Under the pieces are notes generated by a model. The model was not told where the DNA came from, searched no databases, and saw nothing but the letters and a program-made list of their open reading frames with translations. Below, piece after piece: positions 18,171-25,481 of a stretch of DNA of 64,000 nt. Made by a program: the position numbers and the translations under genes. Position 1 is the first letter of the stretch, and every line of letters starts with the position of its first letter. This DNA comes from CAYWKU01 sp964459325 (GTDB taxonomy: Bacteria > RBG-13-61-14 > CAYWKU01), in contig CAYWKU010000002.1 of NCBI GenBank assembly GCA_964459325.1, positions 62,001 through 126,000 on the forward strand, read 5' to 3'.

Positions 18171-18243
18171 CCGGTATTTAAGTTATATTCGGGTTAAATA
18201 CTTGCATTTTAATTGACCGGCTTTTACCAGGGGGACAGAAGCC

Positions 18244-19212
18244 ATGCCGAAGGAAAAGACCAGAAAGAAAAACGTCCTTATCACCGGCGTCACCAGTACT
18301 CTGGGAAGGCAGGTGGCGAACCAGCTTTACTTCGACAAGCGCATCGGAGTGATAATGGGCACCGCTATCACCGACAAGCCTTACTACTTCGACGATTTCG
18401 ACCCCGACCGGTTCATATATAAAAAGACCGATATTCTCAAAAGCCGCCAGTTGCACAACCTGCTCCTTTCGGAGGAGTTCAAGTTGAGCAAAATAGACAC
18501 CGTGGTGCACCTGGCTTTTTACAACCGGCTGGAAGAGTACGGGGAAGAAAGCCACAAACTGAACGTGGACGGCACCAAGAACCTTCTGGACGCAGCCGTC
18601 GATAACCCGCTTATCAAGAAGTTCATATTCAAGTCCAGCCACATAGTGTACCGTATAAAGGGGGACAATCCCGTCCTGTTGGACGAGGACGCCGACCTCA
18701 ACTTCAGCAAAAGCGTGGACCCCTGGGTGCGCGACCGGGTGGACGCCGACATGATTTGTCAGTCCAGGATGGACTCCAAAAACATAAACATTGTCATCCT
18801 TCGACCTACCAATATCGTGGGCCGCAACATACACGGCACCCTCAACTCTTACTTCGACAGCCCCGTTTGCTTAAAGCCCATGGGCTACGACCCCATGATA
18901 AATCTTATACATGTCAGGGACGTGGTCAGCGCCATTCAGCTTGCCGTGCACAAAAATGTGAGAGGAGTCTTCAACCTTTCGGGAAGGGAAACCGCCCCGT
19001 TGAGCGAGTTCATCCGCCTGAATAATGCCCGCAAGCTGAGCTTGCCGGGGCCGATAATACCGCCGGTGAACGGCGTATTTCGGCGGCTGGGACTTACCCG
19101 CCATTACTACAAGGTCGAGGCGGACCTGATGCATTACTCGGCGTTACTGGACGATTCCAGGGCCCGCAGGGAATTGGGCTGGGAGCCTCAAAACCACATC
19201 CGGTTCGGATGA
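18244..19212 (+). CDS. Atypical extended SDR (NAD-dependent epimerase/dehydratase family), catalytic Tyr/Lys missing
   Basis: A 322-aa Rossmann-fold protein of the extended short-chain dehydrogenase family. The nucleotide-binding glycine motif GVTSTLGR is near residue 15 after a basic start (MPKEKTRKKN). VVHLAFYN and LNVDGTKNLLDAA follow the family pattern. Where YxxxK is expected, the sequence reads PWVRDRVDAD, so the catalytic Tyr appears as Trp and the Lys as Arg. This suggests NAD(P) binding without classical catalysis, as in atypical SDRs that act as regulators or flavin-like reductases. The C-terminal substrate part (LRPTNIVGRNIHGTLNSYFDSP) is conserved. Monocistronic; convergent with the TlpA-like gene. 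Confidence 0.82.
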   Translation: MPKEKTRKKNVLITGVTSTLGRQVANQLYFDKRIGVIMGTAITDKPYYFDDFDPDRFIYKKTDILKSRQLHNLLLSEEFKLSKIDTVVHLAFYNRLEEYGEESHKLNVDGTKNLLDAAVDNPLIKKFIFKSSHIVYRIKGDNPVLLDEDADLNFSKSVDPWVRDRVDADMICQSRMDSKNINIVILRPTNIVGRNIHGTLNSYFDSPVCLKPMGYDPMINLIHVRDVVSAIQLAVHKNVRGVFNLSGRETAPLSEFIRLNNARKLSLPGPIIPPVNGVFRRLGLTRHYYKVEADLMHYSALLDDSRARRELGWEPQNHIRFG

Positions 19213-19227
19213 TTCAACTGCCGCGAA

Positions 19228-19782
19228 TTACTTGATTTTCTCCGAGATGAGCTTGTCCAGGTCGGTATGAGTGCCCGGATAAACGCCTTTTATGTAGCCC
19301 GTTTCATTCACCAGGAAAGTGTACGGCAGGCTGAAGTTGATTGAATTTTCCTTTTTGTTCGATATTTTCCACTTTTGGGCGTTATAACCGTACTTGTCCA
19401 AAAGAAAATCCATTCCTTCCAGCTTCCATTTTTCTTTATAATCAACCACTTTGCTACGCTTGTCGGCAACACTGACCATCAGGATGGTAAGTGCTTTCGG
19501 GGAATAGGCTTTTCTCAATTTTTTCAGCGCGGGGATTTCCTTGATGCATGGCTTGCAGGTGGTGGAGAAAAAATGCACCACCACCTTGGTCTTTTCCCCC
19601 AAAGGGCGCCGGTCTCCGCAATGGTCGGTAAGGTAGACCATTTGGCCGTTGATATTCCGGGCCATGAGAGACGGCGCCGGGTCGCCGGCTTTTAGCTTGT
19701 CCCCGGCTGTCGCCGTTACCGAGACCAGCAATACAAGCGTTGCTATGGCAACCGCCGGGAATTTCGATTCTATTAATTGCAT
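19228..19782 (-). CDS. Secreted thioredoxin-like (TlpA/ResA-type) protein
   Basis: Periplasmic thiol-disulphide protein of 184 aa. The signal peptide MQLIESKFPAVAIATLVLLVSVTATA is followed by the AhpC/TSA-Redoxin fold: GDPAPSLMARNINGQMVYLTDH, then VVHFFSTTCKPCIKEIPAL with the active-site CKPC, and LPYTFLVNETGYIKGVYPG with the cis-Pro region. Roles in the family include reduction of apocytochrome c and other periplasmic thiols. It lies 27 nt downstream of the TetR gene on the same strand and may share its transcript. Confidence 0.9.
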   Translation of the reverse strand: MQLIESKFPAVAIATLVLLVSVTATAGDKLKAGDPAPSLMARNINGQMVYLTDHCGDRRPLGEKTKVVVHFFSTTCKPCIKEIPALKKLRKAYSPKALTILMVSVADKRSKVVDYKEKWKLEGMDFLLDKYGYNAQKWKISNKKENSINFSLPYTFLVNETGYIKGVYPGTHTDLDKLISEKIK

Positions 19783-19809
19783 TTCTGTCGTATGAGTATA
19801 AGGGAGCTT

Positions 19810-20406
19810 CTACTTACGGCGCAAACCCTGTTCTGTCATTTCGAGCACTTTTTCGAAATTTTCACGGGTTATGGTACCCTCTTCCCCCACCATACGCAGG
19901 GTGCCCACCAGTCCAATCCAGCTTACCATCAGCAGGCTGACCGCTTCCGGGTCTATTCCGGGCCGCAACACCCCCGCCGCCCTGGCTTCCTCGAGCCGCT
20001 CTATAAAGAACTGCCGGAGGTCGCGATACAGGTGAGAAAGTTTATCCCTCACGTCGGGGTCGTTGACCGAAGCGGCCATTGTCACCACCTTGTAAAGCTC
20101 CCCGTGACGTGTGACAAACTCGTAGTGTGCGGCGGCGAGTTTTTTCAGATTTTCCAGCGGGTCGCTTTCTTGCGACCCCAACTCATTGAAAATGGACATC
20201 AAAAGTTCCCTGATCTCGTCCAAAAGTTCCAAAAAGAGGTTTTTCTTGCTGGGGAAATGCAGATATATGGTGGGCTCGGTAATACCCGCTTCATCGGCTA
20301 TCCTGGCGGTGGTGGCCTCGTAGTAATTCGACTGGCCGATGACTTTCGCCGCTGCATCCAGTATGTTCCGGCGCCGTTCCGCCGCGCTCATCCTCATCCT
20401 GACCAT
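19810..20406 (-). CDS. TetR family transcriptional regulator
   Basis: A 198-aa repressor-type regulator. The N-terminal HTH (RRRNILDAAAKVIGQSNYYEATTARIADEAGITEPTIYLHFPSKKNLFLELLDEI) is typical of TetR proteins. The all-helical C-terminus would bind an effector. GAGGGG lies 8 nt ahead of the ATG. A TTGACA promoter on the same strand overlaps an 18-bp palindrome, consistent with autoregulation. The thiolase gene upstream on the same strand hints at a fatty-acyl-CoA-related signal, but that is inference. Confidence 0.93.
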   Translation of the reverse strand: MVRMRMSAAERRRNILDAAAKVIGQSNYYEATTARIADEAGITEPTIYLHFPSKKNLFLELLDEIRELLMSIFNELGSQESDPLENLKKLAAAHYEFVTRHGELYKVVTMAASVNDPDVRDKLSHLYRDLRQFFIERLEEARAAGVLRPGIDPEAVSLLMVSWIGLVGTLRMVGEEGTITRENFEKVLEMTEQGLRRK

Positions 20407-20427
20407 GCCGTTAACCCCTCGTTTTTA

Positions 20428-20455
20428 ATAGTAGCTACAAAGGTAATTATGTCAA
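20428..20455 (-). promoter_or_regulatory. Promoter of the TetR-TlpA-like operon
   Basis: On the minus strand TTGACA (20455-20450), a 16-nt spacer and TACTAT (20433-20428), ahead of the TetR start at 20406. The -35 lies in the middle of a palindrome at 20443-20460. Confidence 0.55.
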
Positions 20456-20460
20456 GTTAC
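20443..20460. promoter_or_regulatory. Candidate TetR operator
   Basis: GTAATT, six bases, AGTTAC: an 18-bp imperfect palindrome (one mismatch per arm) over the -35 box of the TetR gene. Size and position suit a TetR-dimer site and autorepression. Confidence 0.4.
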
Positions 20461-20464
20461 GATT

Positions 20465-20500
20465 TCGGGGGCACGTAACAAGTACATGTCCCCCCGAAGT
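20465..20500. terminator. GC-rich stem-loop between thiolase and TetR genes
   Basis: A GGGGGCA(C)GT arm pairs with ACATGTCCCCC around a short loop in the 189-nt gap behind the thiolase gene and before the TetR promoter. It lacks a T-run, so it may pause or protect RNA ends instead of terminating. Confidence 0.3.
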
Positions 20501-20595
20501 ATGGAACATGGTCACGCGGAAAAGCGCGGACGAATTACCCCCGTTCGGTGATTGACTCGCCCCATTGTCCGCCTACTATGTGCGGGCCTTGGAGT

Positions 20596-21831
20596 TTAAA
20601 CGGCTTCCACCACAGTAGCTATTCCGACGCCGCCGCCGCCGCAAAGTGCCTGGATGCCCTTTTTCAGACCGTTGCGGCGCATGTGGTGAACCATTTCGCC
20701 GAAGTAAATCACCCCGCTGGCGCCGATGGGATGGCCCAGAGCTATCGCTCCGCCGGTGGGGTTCACTCGGGGGTCGTCCTGCTCAATGCCGAATTCCTTC
20801 ATGTAAGCCAGCACGGGCGACGCGAAAGCTTCGTTTGGCTCGATAACCTCCATCCGCTCCATCTTTTCCCCGGCACGCTCCAACGCTTTTTTCATGGCGG
20901 GGATGGGGGCCAACAGCATTATAGTGGGGTCGTCGCCGGCCACCGCCATGGATTTGATTTTCACCAGCGGCTCCAGCCCCAGCTTGTCGGCCATGTCGGC
21001 GCTCATCAGCAAAGCCGCCGCCGCCCCGTCCACTATCTGGCTGGAATTGCCGGCGGTTACCACGCCGTTTTCCTTGAAGGGCGATTTCAGCTTCTTCATG
21101 TCCTCGAAAGCCGCTTCCGGGTCGTCTTCGCATTTGGTTCGGATGACTTCGTCGGTATCCACCCGCCGGGGGCTGCCCTCGAAATCGTACTCGTACGGGA
21201 TGATATGGTCGTCGTAAAGCCCTTCGCGCTGAGCCTTGGTGGCCTTCTGGTTGCTCCTTAGCCCTAAGGTGTCGAGCTCTTCTCGGGTTAACCCGTATTT
21301 TTCCGCAATCAGCTCGGCGCTCACGCCCTGCGGAATGCTCATTCCGATTTCGTTCATCCTGCTGGTCATGCGGATGGGATAACCGGCCTTCATGGCCACC
21401 TGCAAATCGCTCCCGATGCCGTAATGGGACATAATTTCCACGCCGCCGCCTATCATGACATCGCCCATCCCGGTCATAATGCTCATTGCGGCGAAGTTGA
21501 TGGCCTGCAGGCCGGCGTTGCAGTACCGGTTGACGGTGCAGCCTGCGGCTTCTTTGGGAATATTCGCCAGCAGGGTGGCAATCCGGCCGATGTTCAGCGC
21601 CTGCTCGCCGATCTGGCTCAGACAACCGAGGATAACGTCCTCGATGTAGGATTCGTCGAACTTGGAGCTTTTTTCCTTGGTTCGGTCGATAAGACCCCGC
21701 ATTACGGCAGCCATCAGCTCCTGAGCGCTGGCCTCGCATAGCTGGCCGCGTTTTTCCATTCCTTTACGCCCGCTTTTGCCTATTGCAGAGCGGACGACGT
21801 CGATTACTACCGCTTCTCTTAACTCAGCCAT
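20596..21831 (-). CDS. Acetyl-CoA acetyltransferase / thiolase
   Basis: Thiolase family enzyme of 411 aa that condenses or cleaves acyl-CoAs. The acylated cysteine is Cys104 in NRYCNAGLQA. The C-terminal catalytic His and Cys are in NPTGGAIALGHPIGASG and ALCGGGGVGIA. VVIDVVRSAIGK at the N-terminus is standard. Whether it runs biosynthetically (acetoacetyl-CoA) or in beta-oxidation cannot be told; no fadB-type partner is adjacent. The ATG at 21831 follows GGGGGAGG; the ATG at 21843 has no RBS. It has its own promoter and lies behind a TetR gene on the same strand. Confidence 0.94.
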   Translation of the reverse strand: MAELREAVVIDVVRSAIGKSGRKGMEKRGQLCEASAQELMAAVMRGLIDRTKEKSSKFDESYIEDVILGCLSQIGEQALNIGRIATLLANIPKEAAGCTVNRYCNAGLQAINFAAMSIMTGMGDVMIGGGVEIMSHYGIGSDLQVAMKAGYPIRMTSRMNEIGMSIPQGVSAELIAEKYGLTREELDTLGLRSNQKATKAQREGLYDDHIIPYEYDFEGSPRRVDTDEVIRTKCEDDPEAAFEDMKKLKSPFKENGVVTAGNSSQIVDGAAAALLMSADMADKLGLEPLVKIKSMAVAGDDPTIMLLAPIPAMKKALERAGEKMERMEVIEPNEAFASPVLAYMKEFGIEQDDPRVNPTGGAIALGHPIGASGVIYFGEMVHHMRRNGLKKGIQALCGGGGVGIATVVEAV

Positions 21832-21867
21832 TTCCTCCCCCATTTTCAGTTGGATTTATTTCGGTAT

Positions 21868-21896
21868 TTTATACAACCTGCGAGCGTTTTTTTCAA
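21868..21896 (-). promoter_or_regulatory. Sigma-70-type promoter for thiolase
   Basis: Minus-strand TTGAAA (21896-21891), a 17-nt spacer and TATAAA (21873-21868), 37 nt before the chosen thiolase start. Confidence 0.55.
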
Positions 21897-21944
21897 CCGG
21901 TTGGCTGGAATTCGTTGTAACGATTCGGCATCGCGCGTATCCTA

Positions 21945-23789
21945 ATGGGTGAAATGAAACAGGACATGGAAAAACTCATGGCCTCCATTCCCGCCAAGAC
22001 CGGGGTTTACCTGATGAAGGACTCGGGCGGGAGGGTGATTTACGTGGGCAAGGCGGTCAACTTGCGGGCTCGCGTACGCAGCTACTTCCGGGAAACGGGC
22101 GACACCCGCCCGGCGATAAGGTTCCTTCGCAACCGTATTGATGACGTGGAGTTCATTCTGACCGACTCGGCCAAGGAAGCTGTAATACTGGAAAACAACC
22201 TCATCAAGCAGCACCGCCCGAAATACAACATCAGGCTGAGGGACGACAAGGATTACCTGTGCCTCCGGCTTACCACCCGGGAAAAGTTCCCGCGCCTTAT
22301 CAAGCTGCGCAGGCCCAAACCCACCGGCGAGCCGACTTTCGGGCCATACTCATCCGCAACCGAGTTGAAGGAGACGCTGTCACTATTGAACAAGGCCTTT
22401 CCCTTGCGCACATGCAGTCCTAAATCCTTCCGGCAACGAAAGCGCCCGTGCCTGAATCACCAGATAGGCCGCTGCCTGGCGCCGTGCTCCGGCGATGTAA
22501 ATCCGGAGGAGTATAACGAACTTGTCGACCAGGTGAGGATGATACTTTCAGGCAAAGGCAGGCCGCTGCTCGACGAAATCAGGCAGCGGATGAAGGAAGC
22601 CAGTGAAAATATGGACTTTGAAGAAGCCGCCCTTTATCGCGACAGGTTGCAGGCGGTACAGGACACGTTGGAGCGGCAGAAAATGTCCCGCACCGGCGGC
22701 CCCGACCGGGACATCATCGGACTTCACCGGGACGGCGAAAGGGTAACGGCGGTGAGAATGGGAATGCGCGAAGGAAAAGTGCTCAACTCCGAAAGCTACT
22801 TCTTCAATGCCCCCGGCAGGGGAGAGGGCGAAGTCCTGGAGGAGTTCATACTCAGGCTTTACGACGAGGAGACGGAGTTTCCGCGGGAAATACTCATCGG
22901 TTCGGAATCCGAGGAGCCGGCGGCATTGGAAGAATGGCTGTCGGAAAAAGCGGGCCACAAGGTACAAATCCGGGCGCCCAAAATTGGAGAAGGCCGCGCC
23001 ATGCTCGAACTGGCCGCCAAAAACGCCGCCGAAACCGCCCGCTCCCGATTAGCCCGCGAGTTCGACCCCGAAAAGGCGCCTGCCCAACTGGCGCAAAGGC
23101 TGGGGCTGCCCAACTCCCCCGAGCGTATCGAGGGCGTGGACATATCCAACATTTCGGGGAAGCAGGCGGTGGGCAGCGTGGTGGCCTTTACGGACGCAAC
23201 CCCGGATAAATCCCGTTATCGAAGGTACAAAATCAGGGAGCTGGATGAGCCGGACGATTACGCTATGCTCAAGCAGGTTCTCGAGCGCAGGGTATCGCGG
23301 GGAATCGAGGAGAACGACCTGCCCGACCTCATCCTCGTCGACGGCGGCAAGGGCCAACTCAACGCTGTCCGGCGGGCGCTTTCGGAGCTGGAGGCGCCGC
23401 CCATTTCCGTGGTTTCCATTGCTAAAAACAGGGAGGGAGGCGGAGGCGACCGGGTGTTCGTGCCGGGTCGAAAGAATCCCGTCAAGCTGCCGGCGCCGGC
23501 GCTCAATCTTCTCCAGAGAGTGCGGGACGAAGCCCACCGGTTTGCCGTAGCGTACCACCGTAACCTGCTGCTGAAATCGACAATAGCCAGCGAGCTTACA
23601 CAAATTCCGGGCATCGGCCCCGCCAAGCGCGACGCCCTGCTCAGGCATTTCGGAAGCCTGAAGAAGGTCAAAGAGGCCGCGCCGGACGAGTTGCGGGAGG
23701 CCGACAAAATCACCCGAAAGGACGCCGAGGCGATTTATAATTTCTTTCACGATTCCGGCTCCCGGGCGACCGGCCAAGCTTCAGGTTGA
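21945..23789 (+). CDS. uvrC: Excinuclease ABC subunit C
   Basis: Dual-incision nuclease of nucleotide excision repair, acting with UvrA and UvrB. The N-terminal GIY-YIG nuclease (GVYLMKDSGGRVIYVGKAVNLRARVRSYF) makes the 3' cut. A UvrB-binding UVR motif is at about residues 205-240 (MKEASENMDFEEAALYRDRLQAV). The RNase H-like 5' nuclease is marked by GVDISNISGKQAVGSVVAF and LILVDGGKGQLNAV. Two C-terminal helix-hairpin-helix motifs end the protein (IPGIGPAKRDALLRHFGSLKKVKEA). 614 aa, the usual length. The start codon is uncertain: ATGs at 21945, 21954 and 21966 are in frame and none has a strong RBS. Confidence 0.96.
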   Translation: MGEMKQDMEKLMASIPAKTGVYLMKDSGGRVIYVGKAVNLRARVRSYFRETGDTRPAIRFLRNRIDDVEFILTDSAKEAVILENNLIKQHRPKYNIRLRDDKDYLCLRLTTREKFPRLIKLRRPKPTGEPTFGPYSSATELKETLSLLNKAFPLRTCSPKSFRQRKRPCLNHQIGRCLAPCSGDVNPEEYNELVDQVRMILSGKGRPLLDEIRQRMKEASENMDFEEAALYRDRLQAVQDTLERQKMSRTGGPDRDIIGLHRDGERVTAVRMGMREGKVLNSESYFFNAPGRGEGEVLEEFILRLYDEETEFPREILIGSESEEPAALEEWLSEKAGHKVQIRAPKIGEGRAMLELAAKNAAETARSRLAREFDPEKAPAQLAQRLGLPNSPERIEGVDISNISGKQAVGSVVAFTDATPDKSRYRRYKIRELDEPDDYAMLKQVLERRVSRGIEENDLPDLILVDGGKGQLNAVRRALSELEAPPISVVSIAKNREGGGGDRVFVPGRKNPVKLPAPALNLLQRVRDEAHRFAVAYHRNLLLKSTIASELTQIPGIGPAKRDALLRHFGSLKKVKEAAPDELREADKITRKDAEAIYNFFHDSGSRATGQASG

Positions 23790-23839
23790 AGGGACAGATA
23801 AATCGAATTAAATTATTTAAATCGAATAGGGGCATCTAA

Positions 23840-24373
23840 ATGGGCGCAAGAAAACTTCTGAAATGGCTCCTACTCGCTCTCGTCGTCTCGGGCGTGGCTT
23901 TCGCCCAACCGAGCTTCGAGATTCCGGACGAGGCCGTCAAAACCAAAGCCAGGGTGGCCATGATGGGGGACATCCTGGTGGTGGAAACGGAAGACGGTCT
24001 CGACGAAGTATGGACCGCATGTGCGCAATCCCCGGAGCTGAAAATATCCGGCTCCCACGAATACATGGCGGTGCAGGCCCGTAACTTTACCAGAAAACAA
24101 GTCGAGGGCGAACAGGTATGGCTGGAGTACGAGGGCTCGCCGGAAAAACCCAGACGCACCTACAACGGGCGGCTGATAGCTTACGTTTATTACATCAGGG
24201 AAGAGGGCGAGAAAAAGGAAGTAAAAACCTACCTGCTTAACGCGGAGCTTATAAGGCGCGGGCTGGCGAAGGTGGACACCAACTATCCCTGCGGCAAGCG
24301 CTCGGCGATGTACGCCCTTCAATCGGAAGCCCGCCGCAATCAACGGGGAATATGGTCGACCTCCCCGCAATGA
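23840..24373 (+). CDS. Secreted staphylococcal-nuclease-like (SNase) domain protein, active site degenerate
   Basis: A 177-aa exported protein with signal peptide MGARKLLKWLLLALVVSGVAFA. The rest follows the SNase/thermonuclease pattern: a MGD-type strand near the metal loop, then SPE where nucleases have TPE, NGRLIAYVYY matching the YGRxLAY strand, and AELIRRGLAKVDTNYPC. Two active-site positions appear changed: the first arginine of VRLxxxDTPE is Trp (VWTACAQSPE) and the metal-binding Asp before TPE is Gln. The Arg of NGR and the Glu of SPE are kept. Nuclease activity is therefore doubtful; an OB-fold binding role is possible. The stop overlaps the next ATG. Confidence 0.72.
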   Translation: MGARKLLKWLLLALVVSGVAFAQPSFEIPDEAVKTKARVAMMGDILVVETEDGLDEVWTACAQSPELKISGSHEYMAVQARNFTRKQVEGEQVWLEYEGSPEKPRRTYNGRLIAYVYYIREEGEKKEVKTYLLNAELIRRGLAKVDTNYPCGKRSAMYALQSEARRNQRGIWSTSPQ

Positions 24374-25026
24374 ACTCGGGCAAGTTTCTCCAAAAATTAA
24401 TAGCTTCAATCGCCGTCTTCCTTTCGCTCTGCGCCTGCCAGAACACTCAAGTAAAATGGGCGGCGGAAAGGGGTGAGTTGCGCGACCTGCCGGTGATGGC
24501 CGTTTCGGAAGGAAAAGGTGGTCCCGCCGACCTTGATGTGGAGTCTCTGCTCCTTGCCCCTTCCCGGATACCGCAAGCCCTCGCATCCGGAAAGGCTGAC
24601 GCGGCTTACATGGACGCCCATGAGGCCATGACTCAAATAGCGAAGCATAGTATCAAGGCGCAAATACTGGCCATAACATACCGTGATGTAGAAGGAAAAC
24701 CCGAAAGGCTTCTGCTTGCGGAAGCAGGCTGGATAAGGGAAAATCCGGAAGGCTCCGAAGAGCTGCTCGCCGCTCACCGCGCCGGTATAAGCTACCTTGT
24801 CGACAACGCGCCGGAAGCTATCAGACTTGCCGAAAAAATGGCTCCGGATGTAGAAATCAATCGGAAAAAGTTCCCCGGAGACCATAGATGGGAAAGCGGC
24901 ATGGACGTCGCCGACCTGATAGGCATCCTGGACAAACTGAGGCTTTCCGATAAAATAACCCCCGAACAGGCCGATAAACTGGCCCTCCGGATGGTGCGCC
25001 ACGAATCCCTCCTGGAGCAGTGGTAG
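24370..25026 (+). CDS. Short NMT1/SsuA-like periplasmic-binding lipoprotein
   Basis: A 218-aa predicted lipoprotein. The signal NSGKFLQKLIASIAVFLSLCAC gives a Cys around residue 22-24 as acceptor. The mature part has features of type 2 periplasmic-binding proteins of the NMT1/THI5 (SsuA) group: LLLAPSRIPQALASGKADAAYM, a hinge LAITYRDVEGKPERLLLAEAGWI and a C-terminal helix VADLIGILDKLRLSDKITPEQADKLA. It is about 100 residues shorter than normal SsuA-like proteins, so the first lobe seems to be reduced. No ABC permease or ATPase gene is near. ATGA overlap with the SNase-like gene shows coupling. Confidence 0.65.
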   Translation: MNSGKFLQKLIASIAVFLSLCACQNTQVKWAAERGELRDLPVMAVSEGKGGPADLDVESLLLAPSRIPQALASGKADAAYMDAHEAMTQIAKHSIKAQILAITYRDVEGKPERLLLAEAGWIRENPEGSEELLAAHRAGISYLVDNAPEAIRLAEKMAPDVEINRKKFPGDHRWESGMDVADLIGILDKLRLSDKITPEQADKLALRMVRHESLLEQW

Positions 25027-25194
25027 CCCTTCCGTAGAGATTTAACACAATTCTAACATTTCCTTCGCAACAAATTAAACTACGTGAATATCTTAACTAT
25101 TGAAAAATCAGTGACTTTGCCGAAACCGAACTAAGGAGACGGACATCAAAACAACCGATAAAGGACAAGTGAGCACACATCAAGGGGGTACAAA

Positions 25195-25413
25195 ATGAAA
25201 TGTCCATGGCTGTTCAAAACGGGCTCTGAAAGATGTTCCGCAGTTGAAGGGCTGGTTTTTTTGACCGGTCGGTTGAATTCCTGCTGCGAAAACGGGACTT
25301 ACCCTAAATGCCCGGTTTACAGGGCCAAGAAACGAAGGAGCAGGCTGCTCAAAATGGAGGAATTCCATTCAATAGCTTCCGGTCAACCCGGAAAACATGC
25401 CGTCGGCGCTTAA
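25195..25413 (+). CDS. Small Cys-rich protein
   Basis: A 72-aa protein with five cysteines (positions 3, 14, 30, 31 and 39) in the arrangement MKCPW..., RCSAVEG, CCENGTYPKCPVY. The cysteine spacing suggests a metal site. GGGGG sits at a good distance ahead of the ATG. I do not recognise a characterised family. The 168-nt gap before it is AT-rich, with no repeat or clear promoter that I can see. Confidence 0.5.
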   Translation: MKCPWLFKTGSERCSAVEGLVFLTGRLNSCCENGTYPKCPVYRAKKRRSRLLKMEEFHSIASGQPGKHAVGA

Positions 25414-25481
25414 AAAACCCTCTCCCCGTATAGCGGGCAAACACCTTATTTGATAACATGGCGTTTTACACAGGTGAAAAG

